From positions 1-11,285 of the forward strand of contig JBAYBO010000032.1 of assembly GCA_041669225.1 (NCBI GenBank): a stretch of DNA of 11,285 nt, given 5' to 3'. Shown in pieces: positions 1 to 6,545 of this stretch; the stretch's first letter is position 1; the number at the start of each line of letters is the position of its first letter. Under the pieces are notes generated by a model that had not been told where the DNA came from, did not search any database, and saw only the letters and a list, made by a program, of their open reading frames with translations. Source of the stretch: UBA1424 sp041669225. GTDB lineage: Bacteria > Bacillota_I > Bacilli_A > RFN20 > CAG-826. A program made the position numbers and the translations under genes.

Positions 1-20
1 ATGCAAATAAGTTAACAATC

Positions 21-36
21 ATCATCACATCATCAC
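21..36. repeat. Two tandem copies of an 8-bp unit
   Basis: The unit ATCATCAC occurs twice back to back, just upstream of the -35 box of the promoter at 38-65. It is low-complexity sequence; a regulatory role is possible but nothing else supports one. Confidence 0.35.
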
Positions 37-37
37 A

Positions 38-65
38 TTGACAACCGGATGGTCATAAATATAAG
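38..65 (+). promoter_or_regulatory. Sigma-70/SigA-type promoter for the membrane protein gene
   Basis: A perfect -35 hexamer TTGACA lies at 38-43 and TATAAG at 60-65 (5 of 6 matches to TATAAT), with a 16-bp spacer. Transcription would start near 72, giving a leader of about 115 nt before the ATG at 187. It is the best promoter match seen in the window. Confidence 0.6.
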
Positions 66-79
66 ATTGAGGCATAAAA

Positions 80-125
80 ATGATTTTTCTACTGAAGAAA
101 GTGATCAAATCGCTTTAGTAATCAT
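80..125 (+). other. Predicted hairpin in the 5' leader
   Basis: Three helices stack on an uninterrupted 3' strand: ATGAT/ATCAT (80-84 with 121-125), TACTGAA/TTTAGTA (90-96 with 114-120, one G-U pair) and GTGAT/ATCGC (101-105 with 109-113, one G-U pair), closed by a CAA loop. The 5' strand carries two bulges, 85-89 and 97-100. An alternative pairing is AAAATGAT at 77-84 with ATCATTTT at 141-148. It matches no riboswitch class I recognise. The folding was done by eye only. Confidence 0.35.
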
Positions 126-171
126 AACTTTAAGTTACGTATCATTTTAATGTTTGTTATTTTCCATTACC

Positions 172-189
172 GGGGGAGGCAATAGAATG
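172..189 (+). promoter_or_regulatory. Ribosome binding site that sets the start at 187
   Basis: GGGGGAGG at 172-179 lies 7 nt before the ATG at 187. A longer reading from a TTG at 154 would place this Shine-Dalgarno sequence inside the coding region and has no ribosome binding site of its own, so the ATG at 187 is preferred. Confidence 0.7.
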
Positions 190-1386
190 TTTAAAACGCG
201 AAGAGGCATCATCAAAACTTTCTTTTTATCACTTATCACGATTGGTATTTATCCGTTATATCTAATTCACGCCGCATCGTATGAGACAAACGAAACGTGT
301 AAGGAAGACGGCAAAAAGACAAGAGGCCTTATTTTGTTTATCGTCTTTTCCTTATTAACTTTGATGATTTATCCGATTGTTTGGAGTTACAAAATCGTTA
401 ATCGTTGGGCCGCTTATATTCGTAGAACCAAACGTCATCCCCGTCTAACCGGCGGAACCTTTATTATGTGGTCTTTGCTTGGGGCGCTAATCGGTATTGG
501 ACCATTCATCGCCATGTATAAATACTATAAACTCTGGAACGACGTAAACAAGTCCTACAATCAAAAATTCGCGGGCGAGAGCGAAACTGTAAAACTCATT
601 GAAGAAACGCCAAAAGCAATCTTCGAGAAGAAGCCAATCGAAAAGCCAAGAGCCCTTGTTATACAAGCAAAGATGGACGAAACACCAGTCGTTATCAAAC
701 CAAAAAAAGATGTGCTGATTAAAGCGCCTTCGCTTTTAGCGAATCGCTCCTTCTGGCTTTGGCTTTTTTTAAACATTATCACTCTTGGAATCATCTCTTT
801 AGTTATGCTAAACAAGTCATATAAAGATTTAAAAATTACTTGTGGGGAGCAAAAATTCAACGATCGAAATTTAGTGGGGGCGATTGTCATTATAATTGTA
901 TACTTTATTCCTATTATTATTGGGGCGGTCACTTTAATCGCTCTCTTAGGAAATATCTTTCCACCATATGTCTTTCCAAGTATGGCGATATTTACCATAG
1001 TGTATATCACTTCGTACATAATAGCGGCTCTTCTTATTTTGGTTTCTTTCTGCGCAATTTGCGTCGCGGCTTTGTTAGTTGAAAAACGCGCCGCTTTCCT
1101 CCGACAAAACGGACAAGAAGAAAAATTAAATAGCCCCTTATTTATTCTCTTTGTGATTTTAACGGGGTTAACGGGTGGCGTTCTAATTTTTATTCCTTTA
1201 TACTCCTTCATTAAACAATGGAACAAAACAAACAAAATTTACCTAGAAAGCAAAGGTCAACTCGTCACCGTTCCTTACTTTGATATAATCGCCAATCCTG
1301 TGCAGGTCGTTGATGCCGCGAACAGCATCTTCATGATTGATGGCGAGCTGATTAAAGTCGTCAAACGTTCAAGCGTCGAAATCTAA
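187..1386 (+). CDS. Polytopic membrane protein with two related halves, DUF4234-like
   Basis: The product has 399 residues and no known function. Hydrophobic segments lie at about 7-28, 47-67, 91-112, 188-208, 229-255, 264-298 and 316-343. A charged Lys/Glu/Pro-rich linker at about 125-185 separates two halves that resemble each other. Each half opens with a hydrophobic segment containing IT(I/L)GI (18-22 and 198-202). Each has an RxAA(Y/F)(I/L)R element after the middle helices (about 73-79 and 301-306). Each ends with a WNxxNKxY motif (117-124 and 345-352). The 'lsliTlGIY' pattern recalls the DUF4234 family; that is a recollection, not a search result. The gene has its own promoter and leader and ends at a strong terminator, so it is probably monocistronic. 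It could be an envelope or stress-associated membrane protein, but nothing in the sequence shows this. Confidence 0.8.
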   Translation: MFKTRRGIIKTFFLSLITIGIYPLYLIHAASYETNETCKEDGKKTRGLILFIVFSLLTLMIYPIVWSYKIVNRWAAYIRRTKRHPRLTGGTFIMWSLLGALIGIGPFIAMYKYYKLWNDVNKSYNQKFAGESETVKLIEETPKAIFEKKPIEKPRALVIQAKMDETPVVIKPKKDVLIKAPSLLANRSFWLWLFLNIITLGIISLVMLNKSYKDLKITCGEQKFNDRNLVGAIVIIIVYFIPIIIGAVTLIALLGNIFPPYVFPSMAIFTIVYITSYIIAALLILVSFCAICVAALLVEKRAAFLRQNGQEEKLNSPLFILFVILTGLTGGVLIFIPLYSFIKQWNKTNKIYLESKGQLVTVPYFDIIANPVQVVDAANSIFMIDGELIKVVKRSSVEI

Positions 1387-1392
1387 AAAGCA

Positions 1393-1427
1393 AAAACGGG
1401 CGAGAATAACCTCTCTCCCGTTTTTTT
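1393..1427. terminator. Intrinsic terminator, probably bidirectional
   Basis: AAAACGGG (1393-1400) pairs with the CCCGTTTT reaching 1424. After one C/T mismatch, GAGA (1402-1405) pairs with TCTC (1412-1415) around a 6-nt loop. A T run at 1421-1427 follows on the plus strand, and the A run at 1392-1396 serves as a T tail on the minus strand. It lies between two convergent genes and can end both. Confidence 0.85.
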
Positions 1428-1444
1428 ATTAAACAATAAATAAT

Positions 1445-2002
1445 TTAATTATTCTTGTTAACCCAAGCCACAAAGGCGCCTATATAAGTCTTTAAGAAAT
1501 CGATAGTTTCTTTGTTGGCGACTTTTCCTTCTTTATTGAGTAAGGTATGGACCGCCCCGATATAAGCTTCTGGTTGTTGCATGGTCGCGACATTTAAAAA
1601 TGTCAGCACTTGACGAAGGTGATGATTCGCACCGAATCCTCCGATCGCGCCGGGAGAGACGCTGACAATCGCACCAGGCTTTCCATTCCATACACTATGT
1701 CCATAAGGACGGGAACCAACATCAAGGGCGTTTTTTAATGCCCCCGAAAACGAACGATTATATTCTGGGGTGACGAATAAGAAGGCATCATGCTTCTTAA
1801 GTTCATTTCGAAATACTTTCCAGGCTTCTGGTTCATTTTTGTACTCTTCGAAGTCTTGGTTAAATAAAGGCAGCGAACCGATATCAATAAGTTCGAGTTT
1901 CACTCCTTCGGGGCTCAGCTCTTTTAGAGCTAAAGCAATTTTCCTTGAAAATGATTCTTTTCTTAAACTGCCGACAATGACGGCAACATTAATGTTATTC
2001 AT
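1445..2002 (-). CDS. NAD(P)H-dependent FMN reductase (flavodoxin-fold quinone/chromate reductase type)
   Basis: The 185-residue product has the hallmarks of the NADPH-dependent FMN reductase family (ChrR/YieF/azoreductase-like). An N-terminal beta strand leads into the FMN phosphate-binding loop GSLRKESFSR (11-20). LPLFNQD follows at 44-50, then TPEYNRSFSGALKNALD (78-94), the characteristic flavin-contacting segment. Length is normal for the family. Members are soluble flavoproteins that transfer electrons from NAD(P)H to quinones, azo dyes, chromate or free flavin; the physiological acceptor cannot be read from sequence. The start is supported by AGGAGG at 2011-2016, 8 nt before the ATG. The -10-like hexamers TATGAT (2030-2035) and TATACT (2037-2042) lie upstream on the minus strand, but no convincing -35 was found. 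It is a single gene, convergent with its left neighbour and divergent from the lysine transporter unit. Confidence 0.9.
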   Translation of the reverse strand: MNNINVAVIVGSLRKESFSRKIALALKELSPEGVKLELIDIGSLPLFNQDFEEYKNEPEAWKVFRNELKKHDAFLFVTPEYNRSFSGALKNALDVGSRPYGHSVWNGKPGAIVSVSPGAIGGFGANHHLRQVLTFLNVATMQQPEAYIGAVHTLLNKEGKVANKETIDFLKTYIGAFVAWVNKNN

Positions 2003-2098
2003 GATTATATCCTCCTAAAATCAGTTTGTATCATAAGTATAAATTAGTGAAGGAAATATTGCATCGGAAGTGCATTTGAAACCTGTATGAAAAATAAT

Positions 2099-2129
2099 TT
2101 GTCACTCACAAAAAATATTCTTCTATTTT
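2099..2129 (+). promoter_or_regulatory. Candidate promoter for the lysine riboswitch-transporter unit
   Basis: TTGTCA at 2099-2104 is a good -35 hexamer. TATTTT at 2124-2129 (19-bp spacer) or TCTATT at 2122-2127 (17-bp spacer) could be the -10. A second option is the extended -10-like TGCTAACAT at 2141-2149, which would start transcription just before the aptamer but lacks a good -35. A promoter must exist here because the leader riboswitch follows; the exact boxes are uncertain. Confidence 0.4.
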
Positions 2130-2159
2130 AAAAAATATGGTGCTAACATATGCCCATCA

Positions 2160-2323
2160 ATTAATAGAGGCGCGACTACGATTAGTACTTGCTCGAGAAG
2201 GCATTCTGAGAAGGCAAGGAAAGGCTAAGTCGCCGAAACATTCATTTGGCATAGTGAGTGGTTGGTCTATGAAGGAATACTTCTATAGACTCCTGCCAAC
2301 AACCTGGCAGAGGCGCTATTGAT
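2160..2323 (+). ncRNA. Lysine riboswitch (L box) aptamer
   Basis: The region carries the L-box core. P1 is formed by 2160-2167 and 2316-2323, with AATAG/CTATT at its top, as in the Bacillus subtilis lysC leader. AGAGGCGCGA (2166-2175) and AGTA (2184-2187) follow, then an AAGGAAAGGC-type segment and GTCGCCGAAA (2229-2238). P2 is GCGAC (2172-2176) with GTCGC (2229-2233), P3 is CATTCA (2239-2244) with TGAGTG (2255-2260), P4 spans about 2265-2290, and P5 is CTGCCA (2293-2298) with TGGCAG (2305-2310). The length of about 164 nt suits the class. I could not identify the L2-L3 kissing pairing by eye. A 61-codon open frame at 2137-2322 overlaps this RNA and is judged not to be a gene. Established knowledge: L boxes bind lysine and usually repress lysine synthesis or uptake genes. 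Confidence 0.88.
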
Positions 2324-2351
2324 GCTAGTTCAACCTTTAAGAGCTGCGTCA
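2320..2351 (+). promoter_or_regulatory. Antiterminator hairpin of the lysine riboswitch
   Basis: TGATGC (2320-2325) pairs with GCGTCA (2346-2351), and AGTTC (2327-2331) pairs with GAGCT (2341-2345). That gives 11 pairs including two G-U, one bulged T at 2326, and a 9-nt loop. It uses the 3' strand of P1 (2320-2323) and the 5' strand of the terminator (2343-2350), so it cannot coexist with either. This is the expected layout of a switch that turns off when ligand is bound. Confidence 0.7.
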
Positions 2352-2373
2352 TAGCGACGCAGCATTTTATTTC
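2343..2373 (+). terminator. Riboswitch-controlled intrinsic terminator
   Basis: GCTGCGTC (2343-2350) and GACGCAGC (2356-2363) form a perfect 8-bp GC-rich stem with a 5-nt loop, followed by the T-rich tail ATTTTATTT. It lies between the aptamer and the ribosome binding site AAAGGAGG (2376-2383) of the lipoprotein gene. The tail is interrupted by A, so termination may be moderate. Confidence 0.8.
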
Positions 2374-2391
2374 ATAAAGGAGGAACTAAAT

Positions 2392-3207
2392 ATGAAAAAA
2401 AGACTGGGACAGACGATTCTATTAACATCAGCGTTCTTGGTCGCTAGTTGCGTCGGCAATAATTTTGATAACCAAAAACTTATTGTCGGGCTCGAGTGCG
2501 ACTACGCGCCGTTTAACTGGACGACGACGACTTCATCAGACTATACCTTGCCAATCGACGGAATCAACAGCCAATATGCGGATGGCTATGACATTCAAAT
2601 CGCCAAGTTTTTAGGTGAAGAGATGGGCAAAGAAGTAATTATCAAAAAGATTGAGTTTATAGCGTTAATTCCTGCCTTACAAACCGGTGACATCAACGCC
2701 ATCATCGCCGGTATGAGTTACACCGAGGAGCGTGATTTAAGCGTTGATTTCAGCAACGCTTACTATGTAAGTGACATCGTCGCTATCGTTCGCGGTGATT
2801 CGGATTTAGTTAATATCGATTCAATTCAGGATTTAAGCGGCTATAAAGTGGTCTCACAACTCGGGACAATTCAAGACTCGGTTATCGATCAAATCGAAGA
2901 TGTTGTTCATCAACCGGGCACCGATACTTTTAATACCGCGACCTTATCAGTTATTTCTGGTGATAGCGATGCTTTAATCGCCGAATATCCGGTCGCCAAA
3001 GCCATCGTCAACGCCAATCCATCGTTAGCCATTGTTGAATTCGAAGTCGGCTTTACTGGTATCGATGAAAACGAATTAAGCGTTTCGGTGGCGGTCGCTG
3101 AAGGCAATAGCGAACTGCTTGGACTAATTAATGATGGTCTTTCTACTTTAACCGAAGAAATGCGTCAGACAATGATGGACAGTGCAATTAACCGTTCTGG
3201 AGTATAA
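2392..3207 (+). CDS. Amino-acid ABC transporter substrate-binding lipoprotein, probably lysine-binding
   Basis: The 271-residue product is a family-3 (periplasmic-binding type II) extracellular solute receptor. The N-terminus is a lipoprotein signal: KKR, a hydrophobic stretch, then lipobox VASC with the lipidated Cys at 20. Family elements are DYAPFNW (37-43, the ligand-pocket aromatic segment), GYDIQIAKFLGEEMG (65-79), ALQTGDINAIIAGMSYTEER (95-114, with the Arg that usually binds the ligand carboxylate at 114), and QLGT plus SGDSDALIAEY in lobe 2. It captures substrate outside the membrane and delivers it to the permease encoded 3 nt downstream. AAAGGAGG at 2376-2383, 8 nt before the ATG, supports the start. 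The upstream lysine riboswitch makes lysine the best-supported ligand; related cationic amino acids remain possible. Length is normal for the family. Confidence 0.92.
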   Translation: MKKRLGQTILLTSAFLVASCVGNNFDNQKLIVGLECDYAPFNWTTTTSSDYTLPIDGINSQYADGYDIQIAKFLGEEMGKEVIIKKIEFIALIPALQTGDINAIIAGMSYTEERDLSVDFSNAYYVSDIVAIVRGDSDLVNIDSIQDLSGYKVVSQLGTIQDSVIDQIEDVVHQPGTDTFNTATLSVISGDSDALIAEYPVAKAIVNANPSLAIVEFEVGFTGIDENELSVSVAVAEGNSELLGLINDGLSTLTEEMRQTMMDSAINRSGV

Positions 3208-3210
3208 GAC

Positions 3211-3942
3211 ATGTCTTTTTTTGAAAGAGTAGGTTATTTACTCGGAAAATATGGTGATCTCTTTTTAAGAGGCGTCGGCGTCACTCTTTTATTAGCGATT
3301 GCCGGAACAGGCATCGGGCTAATTCTTGGCCTTGGCTTAGCATTGCTAAGAAATCTGGCCCCAACTGCTCAGGACTCGAAATTCAAAGGTACCCTGAAAG
3401 TAATCGCCTCATCACTGGCGCGAATTTATATCGAAGTATTTAGAGGCACCCCAATGATGGTTCAGGCCATTATTATTTACTTTGGCGGCAAGATGATTGG
3501 CATTCCCTGGACATATCTAGCTTGTGGTCTATTTGTTATCTCGATTAATACCACCGCTTATATGGCGGAAATTATCCGCTCTGGTATTAACGGCATTGAT
3601 GTTGGCCAAAGTGAAGCTGCTCGAAGCCTTGGGATGAGCCACTTACAGACGATGATTTTCGTTATTTTTCCTCAAGCGCTGAAAAACGCCATTCCGGCGA
3701 TTGGAAACGAGTTTATCGTCAATATCAAGGATTCATCCGTTTTAAACGTTATTACCGTCTCTGAGCTCTTTATGGCGGCAAAAATCGCCTCTAGTGCGAC
3801 GTACTTCTACATCGAATCATATTTAATCATCGCCGCGGTGTATTTATCCTTAACCTTAATCTTTTCTCAATTGCTTAAGATGCTGGAAAGGAAGCTCAAC
3901 GCGCCCTTCGTGCCAAAGCTAAGAAAGGTTCTCAATGGCTGA
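3211..3942 (+). CDS. Amino-acid ABC transporter permease, HisM/GlnP family
   Basis: The 243-residue integral membrane protein has about five hydrophobic segments (roughly 20-47, 83-94, 100-122, 146-168 and 203-222). EVFRGTPMMVQ (75-85) is typical of polar amino-acid permeases. The EAA coupling loop starts EAARSLGMS (135-143) and continues to the Pro at 162; it docks on the ATPase. These permeases normally act as a dimer forming the channel of an importer. The start ATG lies 3 nt after the stop of the receptor gene, with GGAG at 3199-3202, inside the end of that gene, 8 nt upstream. The gene ends with TGA at 3940-3942, overlapping the ATPase start by 8 nt, which suggests translational coupling. 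It should move the same substrate as the receptor, inferred to be lysine. Confidence 0.92.
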   Translation: MSFFERVGYLLGKYGDLFLRGVGVTLLLAIAGTGIGLILGLGLALLRNLAPTAQDSKFKGTLKVIASSLARIYIEVFRGTPMMVQAIIIYFGGKMIGIPWTYLACGLFVISINTTAYMAEIIRSGINGIDVGQSEAARSLGMSHLQTMIFVIFPQALKNAIPAIGNEFIVNIKDSSVLNVITVSELFMAAKIASSATYFYIESYLIIAAVYLSLTLIFSQLLKMLERKLNAPFVPKLRKVLNG

Positions 3943-4597
3943 GGAAATTATCCGCGTTGAAAACGTAACCAAAAGTTTTAACGGCGTCGAAGTGCTTAAA
4001 GACGTTTCTTTTTCCATCTATAAAGGCGAGGTCGTTGCCATCATCGGGGCTTCCGGAGGCGGAAAGTCAACCTTACTCCGCTGTCTTAATCTTTTAGAAA
4101 ATCCCGATTCCGGCCATATTAGCATTCACGGCATTCACATTAACGACAAAAATTATGATGTCAATAAGTTAAGAACTAAAATTGGCATGGTCTTTCAGTC
4201 GTTTAATCTTTTTAATCATTTCAATGTTCTGGAAAACTGCATCATCGCCCAAATGAAAGTTCTAAAGCGTAAAAGAAAAGAAGCTGAAGAAGTCGCGCGA
4301 CTTAATCTTGATAAAGTCGGCTTAGGTGATCGCATATATTTTAAGGTCCCACAATTAAGTGGCGGACAAAAGCAAAGAGCGGCCATCGCCAGAGCTCTAT
4401 GCATGAATCCGGAAATTATGTTATTTGACGAACCGACCAGTGCCCTTGATCCGGAAATGACTAAAGAAGTCTTAAATACGATTAAACTTCTAGCCAGCGA
4501 AGGCATGACAATGGTCATCGTAACCCATGAAATGGAATTTGCAAATCTCGTTGCTTCACGCATCATAAAAGTTGACGCTGGACATGTCAAAGAATAA
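3935..4597 (+). CDS. Amino-acid ABC transporter ATP-binding protein, GlnQ/HisP family
   Basis: The 220-residue product powers the importer by ATP hydrolysis. All nucleotide-binding motifs are present: Walker A GASGGGKST (38-46), Q-loop Gln88 in VFQSFNLF, ABC signature LSGGQKQR (141-148), Walker B MLFDEP with Glu166, D-loop SALD (169-172) and switch His198 in THE. The Walker A loop reads G-A-S-G-G-G rather than the commoner G-P-S-G-S-G; both substitutions are tolerated in the family. The protein ends at DAGHVKE, about 20 residues short of typical GlnQ-type ATPases, whose tail usually continues with a Phe-Leu ending. All catalytic elements are intact, so it is probably functional. It overlaps the permease gene by 8 nt, is co-regulated through the lysine riboswitch, and is followed by a terminator. 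Confidence 0.93.
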   Translation: MAEEIIRVENVTKSFNGVEVLKDVSFSIYKGEVVAIIGASGGGKSTLLRCLNLLENPDSGHISIHGIHINDKNYDVNKLRTKIGMVFQSFNLFNHFNVLENCIIAQMKVLKRKRKEAEEVARLNLDKVGLGDRIYFKVPQLSGGQKQRAAIARALCMNPEIMLFDEPTSALDPEMTKEVLNTIKLLASEGMTMVIVTHEMEFANLVASRIIKVDAGHVKE

Positions 4598-4618
4598 CTT
4601 GTTTATGTCATTTATACG

Positions 4619-4658
4619 ACACGATCTTTGATATATTAATCACTGGTCGTGTTTTTTT
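4619..4658 (+). terminator. Intrinsic terminator of the lysine transporter operon
   Basis: ACACGATC (4619-4626) pairs with GGTCGTGT (4645-4652), 8 bp with one G-U. The loop can extend through TGAT/ATCA. A run of seven T (4652-4658) follows directly. It lies 21 nt after the ATPase stop and separates the transporter from the downstream channel gene. Confidence 0.82.
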
Positions 4659-4732
4659 ATTAAGTCTTATATACACGTCCCAAGCGACAGTATTACAATA
4701 AAACTAATCAATAACCACCTCGAGGGCATTTT

Positions 4733-6544
4733 ATGAATAATTTGAACCATCTTCGCCATAAACATCCACGTCTCTTTTTCCTCTTAATTCTAATCTCATT
4801 CAACTTGTTGTTAATGCTTGTCGCGACTTTAATCGTTTACTTTGGCATCGGCGGGTATAGCAATCTTTGGGAAGCTTTCTCTCAACTGGCGATTACTTGG
4901 TTTCTTGATCCCGGGTTTTACACGAATGACGGAAGCAATGGATTAAAAATCCTTTCGATGATTGTGGTTTTGACCGCTATGGTCAGCGTTAATGGCGGTA
5001 TCATCGCCTTCTTCTCAGCTTTGCTGATGGACTTCTTAGATACGATTAGAAGCGGCGCGGGTAAACTCCGAGTGAACAACCATGTATTAATTCTTAACTG
5101 GAGCAGTGAGGTCGGCGAAATTCTTGTCAGTTATTATCATGACGTCGCCCCGACAACAGTCGTTATTTTGTCTGATAAACCCCGTTCAGAGGCCGAAAAA
5201 GCCATTAAAGAAAGTTTCTTTAGTAACGATATAAAGAATCCAGGTCGAAAACTTCGCTATTTTGTTTTACAAGGCGATCCTTTATCAAGTGCTGATTTGG
5301 ATTGGGCAAAAGTTTATAAAGCCAATAGTATAATCATCTTAAACGCTAATAAGTATGACTCGCCCGGCGATAATGACATTGATGTCTTAAAGATTTTGAT
5401 GCTTCTTAAACCGAGTAAAGCGCAAACGGTCGTCGTCGAAGTATCAGACGCCAAGACCGATGAATTAATTAAGTCCGGTTTTGCCAATAACAATCATCAT
5501 GAAAATGGCAAAATCGTCTTTATTAATCAAACTGCCATTATGGGCTTTATCATCGCACAGACAATGGTGTCTCCTTATCTAAGCGATATTTATGGCGAAC
5601 TGCTCGGTTTCGGAGGTGCGGATTTTTACACCGAAAAATACGCTGGTTCCATTCCTGAGTATCTAAAGATACATTCGCATTCCTTACCGATTTTCCAAAA
5701 AAATGTTGATGGCCAAAACTACTTACTGGTGATGGCCGATAACAAAAAAGACCTCGACAAAAAAAGAGAGGCAGATATCTCTCTTCCTGGTTTAGTAAAA
5801 CTTAGTTTTGAAGAAAGACAAACACCAATTGCCCACCGCGATGTCTTAATCGTCGGCGGTAATGCAAAAAGTTTCTTTATCATCGATAGCCTAAACAAAT
5901 ATACCCTCGATAGTGGCAATAAAATACACGTCGAACAGAAATCTGATATCAACGAATCAATTATTAAAGAAATTCATGATGGCCGTTACAGCAAGGTGAT
6001 TCTTCTGGCCTCAAACAAAAGCGGATTGTCTGGCGATCCTGATTCGCAGGCGATAACGAGTCTTTTAAAAATCTCGCAAGTCGCGAAAGAAAGCGATACT
6101 TCCTTAATTATTGAATTAGTGAATCCTCGTAACGCCCAAATCACGACGCGATATGGCATCAAGTATTCGATTCTCACCAATCGCTACATCAGCCGCATCA
6201 TTTCGCAGACAAGCAAAAACCCAACCTTCTATCCGTTTATCGAAGACCTCTTTACTTATGACGAAGAATCATCAAACGAAGAATCCTATGAAATATATAT
6301 CCATGACGCACAAGAACTCATCTCGTTTAAAGAGCGCTCTCAATATGTTTTCGAAACACCTTCTCATCTTGTCCGTTCATTTTATGAACAAAATCCAAAT
6401 GACCCATATATTGTCATTGGTATCGTTAATGAAACAAAAGGTGAGTCTTCAGAGTATAACGTCAAACTGTTCAGCGAAAATATGGACGTCAAAGTTTATT
6501 TAATTATTGAGCCCAGCACAAAATTAATTGTCGTCGCTAAATAG
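4733..6544 (+). CDS. CASTOR/POLLUX-type (DUF1012) putative ion channel with RCK-like domains
   Basis: The 603-residue product resembles bacterial relatives of the plant CASTOR/POLLUX/SYM8 ion channels. Two membrane helices (about 13-38 and 72-103) flank a pore-like stretch AFSQLAITWFLDPGF (48-62); TWFLDPG aligns in position with the WTFVADAG filter region of CASTOR. The soluble part begins with NNHVLILNWSSEVGEIL (115-131), a Rossmann beta-alpha-beta start typical of RCK gating domains. A second Rossmann-like start, HRDVLIVGGNAKSFFI (368-383), and the family-typical ILTNRYISRIISQ (480-492) follow. It probably forms a ligand-gated cation channel, perhaps for K+ or Ca2+; selectivity cannot be read from sequence. 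GAGGG at 4722-4726, 6 nt before the ATG, supports the start. TACAAT at 4694-4699 could be a -10, without a clear -35. Its stop is one base from the stop of the convergent neighbour. Confidence 0.82.
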   Translation: MNNLNHLRHKHPRLFFLLILISFNLLLMLVATLIVYFGIGGYSNLWEAFSQLAITWFLDPGFYTNDGSNGLKILSMIVVLTAMVSVNGGIIAFFSALLMDFLDTIRSGAGKLRVNNHVLILNWSSEVGEILVSYYHDVAPTTVVILSDKPRSEAEKAIKESFFSNDIKNPGRKLRYFVLQGDPLSSADLDWAKVYKANSIIILNANKYDSPGDNDIDVLKILMLLKPSKAQTVVVEVSDAKTDELIKSGFANNNHHENGKIVFINQTAIMGFIIAQTMVSPYLSDIYGELLGFGGADFYTEKYAGSIPEYLKIHSHSLPIFQKNVDGQNYLLVMADNKKDLDKKREADISLPGLVKLSFEERQTPIAHRDVLIVGGNAKSFFIIDSLNKYTLDSGNKIHVEQKSDINESIIKEIHDGRYSKVILLASNKSGLSGDPDSQAITSLLKISQVAKESDTSLIIELVNPRNAQITTRYGIKYSILTNRYISRIISQTSKNPTFYPFIEDLFTYDEESSNEESYEIYIHDAQELISFKERSQYVFETPSHLVRSFYEQNPNDPYIVIGIVNETKGESSEYNVKLFSENMDVKVYLIIEPSTKLIVVAK

Positions 6545-6545
6545 A

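Noticed and set aside
21..36. The tandem ATCATCAC repeat as part of a repeat array
   Set aside because: Only two copies, with no spacers or further copies in the window.
154..186. Upstream TTG start for the duplicated membrane protein
   Set aside because: The GGGGGAGG ribosome binding site at 172-179 would lie inside the coding sequence; the ATG at 187 is correctly spaced from it.
561..1235. A 224-codon open frame on the minus strand opposite the membrane protein
   Set aside because: It is a shadow frame of a well-supported gene, with no ribosome binding site or recognisable protein family.
2137..2322. A 61-codon open frame between the FMN reductase and the lysine transporter
   Set aside because: It coincides with the lysine riboswitch, has no ribosome binding site, and its composition follows the RNA helices.
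4216..4590. A 124-codon open frame on the minus strand opposite the ATPase
   Set aside because: It is antisense to conserved ABC motifs and has no family signature.
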